Positions 7,547 to 14,607 of a stretch of DNA of 16,948 nt are shown in pieces (within the stretch, counting starts at the first letter, position 1; every line of letters begins with the position of its first letter). Origin of the DNA: Pseudomonadota bacterium (GTDB lineage Bacteria > Pseudomonadota > Alphaproteobacteria > Sphingomonadales > Sphingomonadaceae); the NCBI GenBank assembly GCA_023390415.1, contig JAEWCW010000101.1, positions 1 to 16,948 of the forward strand, written 5' to 3'. A program made the position numbers and the translations under genes. The notes beneath the pieces are model-generated. The model worked only from the letters and a program-made list of their open reading frames with translations, did no database searches and was not told where the DNA came from.

Positions 7547-7574
7547 TTGTCAAGGCGGGAGGGGCGGCTATAGC
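7547..7574 (+). promoter_or_regulatory. Candidate promoter for rnd (possibly leaderless)
   Basis: TTGTCA (7547-7552), a 16-base spacer and TATAGC (7569-7574) precede the rnd ATG (7583) by only 8 bases, so the transcript should start at about the first codon. The 8 intervening bases contain no Shine-Dalgarno. The -35 overlaps a perfect minus-strand TTGACA (7553-7548) facing aspS, so the two promoters may compete for one polymerase contact region. Confidence 0.42.
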
Positions 7575-7582
7575 GCGCGCCA

Positions 7583-8776
7583 ATGCACATCCATCCTTTG
7601 ATCACCGACAGCGAGTCGCTTGCCGCCCTTTGTGAACGCCTCGCCCGCTCCGAGTTCGTGGCGGTCGACACCGAGTTCATGCGCGAGAACACCTATTGGC
7701 CGGATCTGTGCCTGTTCCAGATCGCCAATAGCGAGGAGGCGGCTGCCATCGATCCCAAGGCGGAGGGGATCGATCTCACGCCCTTGCTGAACCTGCTGGT
7801 CAACAACGAGCATGTCATCAAGGTCTTCCACGCCGGCGGCCAGGACATCGAAATCATCTTCAACCTGACCGGCGGGACGCCCCATCCTCTGTTCGACACC
7901 CAGATCGCAGCCATGGCGCTCGGGCTGGGCGAGCAGATCGGCTATTCGAACCTTTGCGAGAGCCTGCTCGGCAAGACGCTCGACAAGGGCGCGCGCTTCA
8001 CCGACTGGGCCCGGCGGCCGCTCGACAAGCGCCAGATCGACTATGCGATCGGCGACGTCACCCATCTCGCGGTCCTGTTCCCGAAAATGGTCGACCGCCT
8101 CCGGCGCACCGGCCGCGGCGGCTGGCTCGACCAGGAGATGGAGCGGATCGCCGACCCCGCGAACTACGTCAACGATCCCGCGCAGGCCTGGAAGAAGGTC
8201 CGGATCCAGAGCCGCAAGCCCGAGGTGCTCGGCCGCCTCAAGGCCCTCGCTGCCTGGCGCGAGATCGAGGCCCGCTCGAAGAACCTGCCGCGCGGCCGGA
8301 TCATGAAGGACGAGACCCTTGCCGACGTCGCCGCCCATCCGCCGTCGAGCCAGGAGAAGCTCGCGCAGGTCCGCGGCCTTTCGCCCTCCTGGAAGACCAA
8401 CGACATCGGCGCCCGGCTGATGGACGCGCTCGCCGCCGCCGATCCCCTCCCCGCCTCCGAGCTTCCGCCGCGCGACGACAAGGGCCCCGGGCTCGGCAAG
8501 GAGGGCGCTCTGATCGCCGACCTGCTCAAGCTGCTGCTCAAGATCCGCGCCCGCGAAAGCAATGTCGCCGCCAAGCTCATCGCACGTTCAGAGGAACTGG
8601 AGCTTCTTGCCGCCGGCCGGCGCGAGGGTCTCGGAATCCTCGAAGGCTGGCGCTTCGAGGAGTTCGGCCGCGACGCGCTCGATCTGGTCGAAGGGCGCCT
8701 CGCCTTCGGCGTCCGAAGCGGCAAGTTGGTGATGACGCGCACCAAGCAGGAGAAGGAAGAGGAGCAGGCGGCATGA
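7583..8776 (+). CDS. rnd: Ribonuclease D
   Basis: A 397-residue DEDDy 3'-5' exoribonuclease that trims tRNA precursors and other structured RNAs. The catalytic acidic residues are visible: Asp29 and Glu31 in DTEF, Asp88 in HAGGQD (83-88), and Tyr154 with Asp158 in YAIGD. An HRDC-type helical domain follows at roughly 205-285 (region with LAAWREIEARSKNLPRGRI), then a second helical C-terminal region. Length is slightly above the E. coli enzyme (375). The start is set by the first in-frame ATG, which gives the canonical N-terminus, and by the promoter spacing. The stop overlaps the start of the downstream lipoprotein gene (ATGA, 8773-8776). Confidence 0.95.
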   Translation: MHIHPLITDSESLAALCERLARSEFVAVDTEFMRENTYWPDLCLFQIANSEEAAAIDPKAEGIDLTPLLNLLVNNEHVIKVFHAGGQDIEIIFNLTGGTPHPLFDTQIAAMALGLGEQIGYSNLCESLLGKTLDKGARFTDWARRPLDKRQIDYAIGDVTHLAVLFPKMVDRLRRTGRGGWLDQEMERIADPANYVNDPAQAWKKVRIQSRKPEVLGRLKALAAWREIEARSKNLPRGRIMKDETLADVAAHPPSSQEKLAQVRGLSPSWKTNDIGARLMDALAAADPLPASELPPRDDKGPGLGKEGALIADLLKLLLKIRARESNVAAKLIARSEELELLAAGRREGLGILEGWRFEEFGRDALDLVEGRLAFGVRSGKLVMTRTKQEKEEEQAA

Positions 8777-9069
8777 TCGCCAGGATCGCAGCGGGGGGAT
8801 TGGTGGCTTTGACCATGGCCTGCGCAACGACGACACCCGAGGCCGAAATCCCCGATCATGGCGCTGGAAGCTGCAACGCTGCGCCGGTCCAGGATCTGAT
8901 CGGCCGCGAAGCGACCCAGGCGCTCGCCGCAGACGCGCAGCGCCGCAGCGGCGCGCGCCGCGTCCGCTGGCTCCCGCCCGGCGCGATCGTGACGATGGAG
9001 TTCAGCCCGGATCGGCTGAACATCGAGTATGACTCGCGGATGCGGGTGACGGGCCTTCGCTGCGGCTAG
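8773..9069 (+). CDS. I78-family peptidase inhibitor-like lipoprotein
   Basis: A 98-residue predicted lipoprotein: a short signal peptide ends in LTMAC, with Cys17 as the lipidation site. The mature domain follows the I78 (potato inhibitor-like) pattern seen in many alphaproteobacterial proteins: a Cys followed by VQDLIG, then RRVRWLPPGAIVTMEFSPDR, LNIEYD, and a C-terminal RCG. Two cysteines (in GSCNAAP and LRCG) probably form a disulfide. Members are thought to inhibit serine peptidases; target and activity here are unknown. The start codon overlaps the RNase D stop by four bases, so translation is likely coupled. The stop overlaps the end of the convergent ppx gene. Confidence 0.85.
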   Translation: MIARIAAGGLVALTMACATTTPEAEIPDHGAGSCNAAPVQDLIGREATQALAADAQRRSGARRVRWLPPGAIVTMEFSPDRLNIEYDSRMRVTGLRCG

Positions 9070-10520
9070 ACCAGCCGCATCTCGGCGGTGAGGCCGAGCG
9101 CGCCTGCAAGGGTCTTGAGCCGACGCTCCACCGCCTCGCCGCGCAGACCGGCAAGGGCTCCGTCGAGCGCAAGGACGAGCTTCCCCTCCTCTACCGACAA
9201 GCGGCTCGCCTCCAGCCCGGCGGCGACCCCGCCGCTGAGCCGCTGGCCGAGCCGGATCGCGAGGCCCCATTGAGACGCGCGCTTCAGCTCGGCCTCGCTG
9301 CACAAGTCCGAGAGCGCGCTGCCTGGAAGGTTGCGGCCGCCGCCGAAACTGCAGAAAAGGGCCTGGGCGAGCAGCACCCGGCCCGGCGGGTCGATCCCCA
9401 CCCAGTTGCCGTGCAGCGCCATGTCGAGCCCGCGTTCGGCACGGAAATCGGGATGCGCCTGCCAGGCGACGTCGCCGAGCAACGCAGCCGCCAGGCGAAG
9501 CCGCGCCGCGGCCGGGCTGTCGTCAAAGACCGGGGATATCCAGCGATCGAGAAGCTCGCCGTGCGGCGCGAAGCGGCCGAGCCCGGTTCCCGCCTCGCGC
9601 GCCGCAGCGAGCAAGGGATCGACCTTTCGGGTCTCGGGATCGAGGTCGCGATAGAGCAGCCCTTCGCGGATCCCGAAGGCCGACGCGACGAGCCGCTTGG
9701 GCTCGAGCCGGCGTGCGAGCAGACGCAGCAGCCGCGTGGCATCCGGCAATGCGGGCAGGCGCGACATCGACATTGACGGGATTCGCTGCGCCTTCGCCTT
9801 GTCGAGCGCGCTGACCTTCCTCTCCAGCGCCTCAAGGTCCGCCGGGCGAATCTCGTGCTGGTGGACGATCGGCAGTGGATGGCCCGCAAAGGCCATATCC
9901 ACCCGCGCGAGCGTCCGCCACGAGCCGCCGACCATGTAGAATTCGCGGCCCCGGCAGCCGTGGGCGAAGCCGCTCTCCTCGAGCGCTTTGCCGAGCACCG
10001 AATCGAGCTCCTCCTCGTCGCGATTGCCGATCCGGAAGGTGCCGAACGGAAGCGACGTGCTGCGCCGGACCTCGCCGCCAGCGACGTCGACCAGCTCCAG
10101 GCTGCCCCCGCCGAGGTCGCCGACGATCCCGTCCGCGTCCGGGATCGAGGAGAGCACGCCGAACCCGGCCATCCGCCCCTCCTCCTCGCCGGAGAGGATT
10201 TCGGGCTCCAGCCCGATCGCCCTGATCTCGTCGAGGAATTCGGCGCCGTTGGAGGCGTCGCGGACCGCCGCGGTCGCCACCACGCGATGCCGTGCCACCT
10301 TCATCTGCTCCAGCAGGGTGCGGAAGCGCTCCAGCGCCGCCAGTGCCCGGGCGCGCGCCTTGGGCGAAAGCGCTCCAGTCTCCGCAAGCCCGCTCCCCAG
10401 GCCCGCCATCACCTTCTCGTTGAACACGATAGAGGGCGCCCGGGTCGCGCCCGAATAGACGACGAGACGGACCGAGTTCGAGCCGATGTCGACGATCGCG
10501 ATCGGGCGCTGCTCGATCAT
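9066..10520 (-). CDS. ppx: Exopolyphosphatase, Ppx/GppA family
   Basis: A 484-residue cytosolic enzyme of the Ppx/GppA branch of the actin/Hsp70/sugar-kinase superfamily, which releases phosphate from polyphosphate ends or hydrolyses pppGpp. The N-terminal phosphate loop DIGSNS is at 11-16, the GEEE segment with the expected catalytic glutamate at 111-114, and the second phosphate loop DLGGGS at 135-140. A long C-terminal helical region follows. Whether it acts on polyphosphate, pppGpp or both cannot be decided from sequence, but adjacency to ppk favours polyphosphate. Its ATG at 10520 overlaps the ppk stop (ATGA, 10517-10520), so the two are translationally coupled; the 148 residues readable upstream are out-of-frame ppk sequence. 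It is the last gene of the four-gene operon. Confidence 0.93.
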   Translation of the reverse strand: MIEQRPIAIVDIGSNSVRLVVYSGATRAPSIVFNEKVMAGLGSGLAETGALSPKARARALAALERFRTLLEQMKVARHRVVATAAVRDASNGAEFLDEIRAIGLEPEILSGEEEGRMAGFGVLSSIPDADGIVGDLGGGSLELVDVAGGEVRRSTSLPFGTFRIGNRDEEELDSVLGKALEESGFAHGCRGREFYMVGGSWRTLARVDMAFAGHPLPIVHQHEIRPADLEALERKVSALDKAKAQRIPSMSMSRLPALPDATRLLRLLARRLEPKRLVASAFGIREGLLYRDLDPETRKVDPLLAAAREAGTGLGRFAPHGELLDRWISPVFDDSPAAARLRLAAALLGDVAWQAHPDFRAERGLDMALHGNWVGIDPPGRVLLAQALFCSFGGGRNLPGSALSDLCSEAELKRASQWGLAIRLGQRLSGGVAAGLEASRLSVEEGKLVLALDGALAGLRGEAVERRLKTLAGALGLTAEMRLV

Positions 10521-12691
10521 GCCTGGCTTCGGCGGAGGCGCAATTTCTGGGGCGAATCGCCGCTCGCATGGAGCGCCGCGCCGCGCCCGGAAAGCGACGG
10601 GTTGGTCATGAAATAATGGTGGAGGTTGAACGGCTTCTCGTCGGGCTCCGGCGCGATCCGCTCGTAGCTTCCGTCGGGGCAGAGCCGCCAGCTCTGCTGG
10701 TTGTCGATCAGGTTCGCGACCATCACCTGGTCGAGGATCTGGCGGTGGACGGTCGGGTTGTCGACCGGGAGCATATATTCCACCCGTCGGTCGAAGTTGC
10801 GCGGCATCCAGTCGGCCGAGCTGATATAGACGGCGGCGTTGCGGCTCGGCAGGTCGTTGCCGTTGCCGAACGCCCAGATCCGGCTGTGCTCCAGGAAGCG
10901 GCCGACGATCGACTTGACGCGGATGTTCTCTGAGAGGCCCGGCACGCCGGGCCGGAGGCAGCATATTCCGCGCACGATGAGGTCGATCTCCACCCCCGCC
11001 GCGCTCGCCTCGTAGAGCTTGTCGATGATCTGAGGATCGACCAGCGAATTGAGCTTCGCCCAGATCGCCGACTCCCGCCCGGCCGCGGCATGGCCGATCT
11101 CCCGGTCGATCAGCCGCATCAGCTCGCCCCGCATATTGTGCGGCGACATGACCAGCCGCTCGAGCCCGCGCGGCTCGACATAGCCGGTGATGTAGTTGAA
11201 CAATTGCGCGACGTCCCGGCCGACCGACGGGTCGGCGGTGAAGAAGCTGATGTCGGTATAGATGCGCGCGGTCACCGGATGATAGTTTCCGGTGCCGAGA
11301 TGGACGTAGGTGCGGTAGCCCCTCTCCTCCCGCCGGACGACCATCGAGACCTTGGCGTGGGTCTTGAAGTCGACAAAGCCGTAGACGACCTGCACGCCCG
11401 CCCGTTCGAGCGCGTTGGCCCAGAGCAGATTCTGCTCCTCGTCGAACCGCGCCTTGAGCTCGACCACCGCGGTCACCGATTTCCCCGCCTCGGCGGCGTC
11501 AATCAACGCGCGGATCACCGCGGACTGCTTGCCGGCGCGGTAGAGCGTCTGCTTGATCGCCACCACCTCGGGGTCCGCCGCCGCCTGCTTGAGGAAGTCG
11601 ACGACCACCTCGAAGCTTTCGTAAGGGTGGTGGACGACGATGTCCTTGGCACGGATCGCGGCGAAGCAGTCGCCGCCATGCTCGCGGATCCGCTCCGGCA
11701 CCCGCGGTGCATAGGGCGGGAATTTGAGGTCCGGCCGATCCTCCTCGGTGAGGATGGCGAGGTCGGCGATCCCGATGAAGCCGGTCGATTCATAAATGAG
11801 CGCGGCGCTGGCATCGACGCCCTCGCGCACCACCTTCTCAAGCTCGTCGGGCATCTCGCTCTCGATCTCGAGCCGGATCACCCTCCCTCGCCGTCGCCTT
11901 TTGATCGCGCTGCGGAAGTAGCGGACAAGGTCTTCGGCCTCCTCCTCCACCTCGATGTCGCTGTCGCGGATCACTCGGAAGGCGCCGCCGCCCTGAAGCT
12001 CGTAGCCGGGGAACAAGGCCTCGATCCGGCGCCGCACCAGCCCCTCGACGGTGGTGTAGCGCGGCCGATCGCCCGGGATCCGCACGAAGCGCGGGAGACT
12101 CTGTGGGATCATCAAAAGCTCGCGCAGCGGCTCGCCGTCCGAGACCCGCTTCAAATCGAAAATCAAAGAGAAGCCCCGATTGGGGATGAACGGGAACGGA
12201 TGCGCGGGGTCGATTGCCTGCGGGGTGAGCAGCGGGAAAATCTGCTCGCGGAAGTAGCGTTCGACCCAGGCCAGAGCGTCGGGATCGAGCGCATCGGTGC
12301 TGCGCACCACCTCGATCCCGGCCTCTCCCAGCGCCGCCCTCAGCTCGCGCCACACCTCCTGCTGGCTCTTGGTCAGCCGGTCCGCCGCCTCCGCGATCAG
12401 GGGCAGCTGCTGGGCCGGGGTCAGCCCGTCGGCCGACCGCTCCTCAACGCCGAGAAGCTGGTGGCCCTTCAGGCCGGCAACGCGGACCATGAAGAATTCG
12501 TCGATATTGCTGCCCGAGATGGACAGGAAGCGGACCCGCTCGAGCAGAGGGTGCGCCTCGTTGGTCGCCTCCTCCAGAACGCGCCGGTTGAACGCCAGCC
12601 AGGACAATTCGCGGTTGAAATAACGCGGGCCCGCCTCCGGGGAGGCCGGGACGGCCTGGTCATTGGCGGGGATCGTCAGCGGCTTGCTCAC
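10517..12691 (-). CDS. ppk: Polyphosphate kinase 1
   Basis: A 724-residue PPK1 that polymerises the ATP gamma-phosphate into polyphosphate; membrane-associated in other bacteria. Domain order fits the family: N-terminal helical domain (RYFNRELSWLAFNRRVLEEA, SGSNIDEFFMVRVAGLK), the head domain, and two C-terminal phospholipase D-like domains. The catalytic histidines are His445 (THAKVSMV) and His464 (YVHLGTGNY), 19 residues apart as in E. coli (His435, His454). I chose the GTG at 12691 because it overlaps the hdaA stop (GTGA) and gives MSKPLTIPAND, while the extra 101 residues upstream are out-of-frame hdaA. The tail (about 690-724) is basic and Ser/Gly-rich. Third of four genes in the operon. 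Confidence 0.97.
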   Translation of the reverse strand: MSKPLTIPANDQAVPASPEAGPRYFNRELSWLAFNRRVLEEATNEAHPLLERVRFLSISGSNIDEFFMVRVAGLKGHQLLGVEERSADGLTPAQQLPLIAEAADRLTKSQQEVWRELRAALGEAGIEVVRSTDALDPDALAWVERYFREQIFPLLTPQAIDPAHPFPFIPNRGFSLIFDLKRVSDGEPLRELLMIPQSLPRFVRIPGDRPRYTTVEGLVRRRIEALFPGYELQGGGAFRVIRDSDIEVEEEAEDLVRYFRSAIKRRRRGRVIRLEIESEMPDELEKVVREGVDASAALIYESTGFIGIADLAILTEEDRPDLKFPPYAPRVPERIREHGGDCFAAIRAKDIVVHHPYESFEVVVDFLKQAAADPEVVAIKQTLYRAGKQSAVIRALIDAAEAGKSVTAVVELKARFDEEQNLLWANALERAGVQVVYGFVDFKTHAKVSMVVRREERGYRTYVHLGTGNYHPVTARIYTDISFFTADPSVGRDVAQLFNYITGYVEPRGLERLVMSPHNMRGELMRLIDREIGHAAAGRESAIWAKLNSLVDPQIIDKLYEASAAGVEIDLIVRGICCLRPGVPGLSENIRVKSIVGRFLEHSRIWAFGNGNDLPSRNAAVYISSADWMPRNFDRRVEYMLPVDNPTVHRQILDQVMVANLIDNQQSWRLCPDGSYERIAPEPDEKPFNLHHYFMTNPSLSGRGAALHASGDSPQKLRLRRSQA

Positions 12692-13308
12692 CGAAATTTC
12701 GCTCTCCGGATCAGACGGGCCTCGATCAGCGCGCGCTTCGCCACCGGCAGGGTCAGCCTTTTGTGGTGCGAGAGCACGGCGCGGTCGAGCGCGTCGACCA
12801 CCTTCTGAACGGCGACATAGGAACGTTCGATCCGCGGAACCAGGAAATCGGCGAGCTCCGGCGGCGCGGCGATCCCGCGGTCGCCAAGCAATTTCAGGAT
12901 CAGCGCCGCGATCAGCTCGTCGTCCGGAGGCTGGATCGCGATCTGCGGAGTCGCGGCGAGGCGCGAGCGCAGGTCCGGAAGCTCGACCTGCCACAGCGGC
13001 GGCGGCGCGTCGGCGACGATCAGCAGCGGGCGCCGCCGCTCCTGCGCGTCGTTCCAGGCGTGGAAGAGCGCCTCTTCCTCATGATCCTCGGCATTGTCGA
13101 ACAACCGCCCGCCGGTCTTGCGTACGAAGATCCGGCCGAGCAGGCTCCGCCCGGACTTGCGCGGCCCGGTCAGAAGCGTCGCCATGACCGGCCAGGTCGA
13201 CCAGCTCTTGAAATGTTCGAAGGCGTAGCGGTTCGCCTCGGAGATCAGGAAGTCCTCGTCGCGATCCGCCACCGGCCATTCGAACGGTAGCGCGATCTGG
13301 CTCAGCAC
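12688..13308 (-). CDS. hdaA: HdaA, DnaA-related regulator of replication initiation
   Basis: A 206-residue AAA+ protein related to DnaA domain III but lacking the DnaA DNA-binding domain. Hda proteins bind the sliding clamp and stimulate ATP hydrolysis by DnaA after initiation. A clamp-binding motif is near the N-terminus (QIALPF, residues 4-9). The Walker A region is degenerate: GPRKSGRS at 48-55 has Arg54 where P-loops have Lys, a substitution also seen in E. coli Hda. The later PPDDELIAALILKLLGDRG matches the AAA+ lid region. I chose the GTG at 13308, which places the clamp motif at residue 4 and has a GAGG-type Shine-Dalgarno just upstream; it starts 7 bases after the DUF2066 gene stop. 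The stop overlaps the ppk GTG. Confidence 0.9.
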   Translation of the reverse strand: MLSQIALPFEWPVADRDEDFLISEANRYAFEHFKSWSTWPVMATLLTGPRKSGRSLLGRIFVRKTGGRLFDNAEDHEEEALFHAWNDAQERRRPLLIVADAPPPLWQVELPDLRSRLAATPQIAIQPPDDELIAALILKLLGDRGIAAPPELADFLVPRIERSYVAVQKVVDALDRAVLSHHKRLTLPVAKRALIEARLIRRAKFR

Positions 13309-13315
13309 CGCCGCC

Positions 13316-14548
13316 TCACCGCGAGATTCTGAGGGTCGTGCCGGAGCCGGCGACCGTCCAGCCTTGTGCCCGCAGCGCCGCCGCAAGCGCCTCCGGATCC
13401 CCCTGGAAGGTGACCCGCATCGCAGAGACTCCGCCGAGCGCCTGGCTGACGGTGAGCGCAGAGGTGACTCCCCGCACCCGGCTGACGGCGACTTCGGCCC
13501 GCTGGACAGCCTCGGGATCGGGCGAGGGATATTGGATTCGGATCGTCTGGGTGACGCCAGCCTGGAGGGGCGCGGTCGGAGCGGCGCTCGGGGTCTCGAC
13601 CACCCTGGCCTCCTGCTCTTCCGGCTCCTCGACCGGCTGCGGGCGCGGAATGTTGAGGGTTGGATCTCGGTTCAGTCGGTCCGCCTCGAGCGCTGCGACG
13701 TAGATGGCGTCGATCCGCCGCACGCCTTCGGCCAGCACGCGCGGGATCGAAGCGGCGTCCGGCGCGCGCAGCTGGAATCGCCCGAGAATCTCGCCATCTG
13801 GCCCGTGCTTGGCAGTGAAGGTCGCGACCGCCGGACCGCCGGGGAACAGCCGGCGGAGCTGGAGCTCGGCGATCAGCACGTCCTCGGCGCCATATTGGTT
13901 GAGGATGACGTGCCACCAGCCTCGGCTTCGCCGGCCGTCTAGCGCCGCGTTGATCAGCAGCGGGTCGGAGCCGGTTCCGGAGGTGCGGACATAATCGATT
14001 GGGCTCTCGACGGTTCGGAACTGCGCCCAGGCCGCCTGCCATTCGTTGCGATATTCGAAGCTGTAGCCCGTCCCGCCCGTGGTCATCACAGGCACCACCA
14101 GCATTGCCGCCGACCGGATCTGATGGCGCGAGACGCCAAGCATCGGCCCCGCGCGGCCGCGGTCGAACAGCACGCCGAGGCGCGCGATGTAGCGCCGCGG
14201 GCCGATCTGCTCGTTCTCGATCACGATTCCCGAGACGATCGAGCTCAACACCGATTCCGAAAGTGTCGGCGCTTCCGACGCTGGGCGATTGTGGGTGCGC
14301 GCCCAGAGCAGCTTCCAGCCCTCGCCCTGCGCGCGGCGCCAGCCTTCGAGCCGCGCCGCCTGGGCCGTCTCGGCGACGACATCGACCTGGACTCCGCCCA
14401 CTTCGAACGCGCTTGCGCTGTCGACCGGGGCGATCCCTCGGTCGGCGCCCTCGAGCTGCGCATAGACGATGCCGGCCCCGGCCCCGGCCCCGGCAAGGGT
14501 TAGCGCGGACAGCAGAATCGGGAGGCGGAAACGGCGGCGGGAGGTCAC
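13316..14548 (-). CDS. DUF2066-like exported protein
   Basis: A 410-residue predicted exported protein, probably of the DUF2066 family, which sits near hda genes in proteobacteria; function unknown. From the GTG at 14548 it has a basic start (RRRFR), a hydrophobic Ala/Gly core built on a hexanucleotide repeat, and a likely cleavage site after VYA (residue 30). The body (about 45-300) includes WRRAQGEGWKLLWAR and a Trp-rich segment (SRGWWHVILNQYGAEDVLIA). A Pro/Glu-rich linker (about 301-333) leads to a 77-residue C-terminal alpha/beta module (334-410) resembling a ferredoxin-like fold. An in-frame TTG at 14584 would add 12 polar residues before the signal peptide; the GTG has AAGG five bases upstream. 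First gene of the hdaA-ppk-ppx operon. Confidence 0.8.
   Translation of the reverse strand: MTSRRRFRLPILLSALTLAGAGAGAGIVYAQLEGADRGIAPVDSASAFEVGGVQVDVVAETAQAARLEGWRRAQGEGWKLLWARTHNRPASEAPTLSESVLSSIVSGIVIENEQIGPRRYIARLGVLFDRGRAGPMLGVSRHQIRSAAMLVVPVMTTGGTGYSFEYRNEWQAAWAQFRTVESPIDYVRTSGTGSDPLLINAALDGRRSRGWWHVILNQYGAEDVLIAELQLRRLFPGGPAVATFTAKHGPDGEILGRFQLRAPDAASIPRVLAEGVRRIDAIYVAALEADRLNRDPTLNIPRPQPVEEPEEQEARVVETPSAAPTAPLQAGVTQTIRIQYPSPDPEAVQRAEVAVSRVRGVTSALTVSQALGGVSAMRVTFQGDPEALAAALRAQGWTVAGSGTTLRISR
14474..14494. repeat. GGCCCC hexanucleotide tandem repeat in a signal peptide
   Basis: Three exact tandem GGCCCC units (14474-14491) followed by a partial GGC lie inside the DUF2066-like gene. On the minus strand they encode alternating Ala-Gly in the hydrophobic core of the signal peptide (about residues 19-26). 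Because the unit is six bases, gain or loss of a copy keeps the frame and changes the core by two residues. Confidence 0.85.
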
Positions 14549-14607
14549 GGGCGCCTTTTTGGCGGTTTGCCCGTGGAAATCCAAGCGCGATGTGGCTAGC
14601 GGGGCGC

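Noticed and set aside
5623..7635. 670-residue open frame on the plus strand, antisense to aspS
   Set aside because: It mirrors the aspS codons and is rich in Asp, Arg, Glu and Ala as expected from reading a GC-rich gene backwards; aspS has clear class II synthetase motifs on the other strand.
11090..12808. 572-residue open frame antisense to ppk
   Set aside because: Shadow of ppk, which carries both catalytic histidines; the antisense product shows no domain or plausible start.
12688..13308. Arg in place of Lys in the HdaA Walker A motif as a broken gene
   Set aside because: E. coli Hda also has a degenerate P-loop with Arg at this position, so it reads as a family trait and not damage.
14552..14564. 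CGCC-TTTTT-GGCG inverted repeat as a terminator
   Set aside because: The T-run is in the loop rather than after the stem, and it lies in the 5' region of the DUF2066 gene beside its ribosome-binding sequence, so a terminator reading is unlikely.
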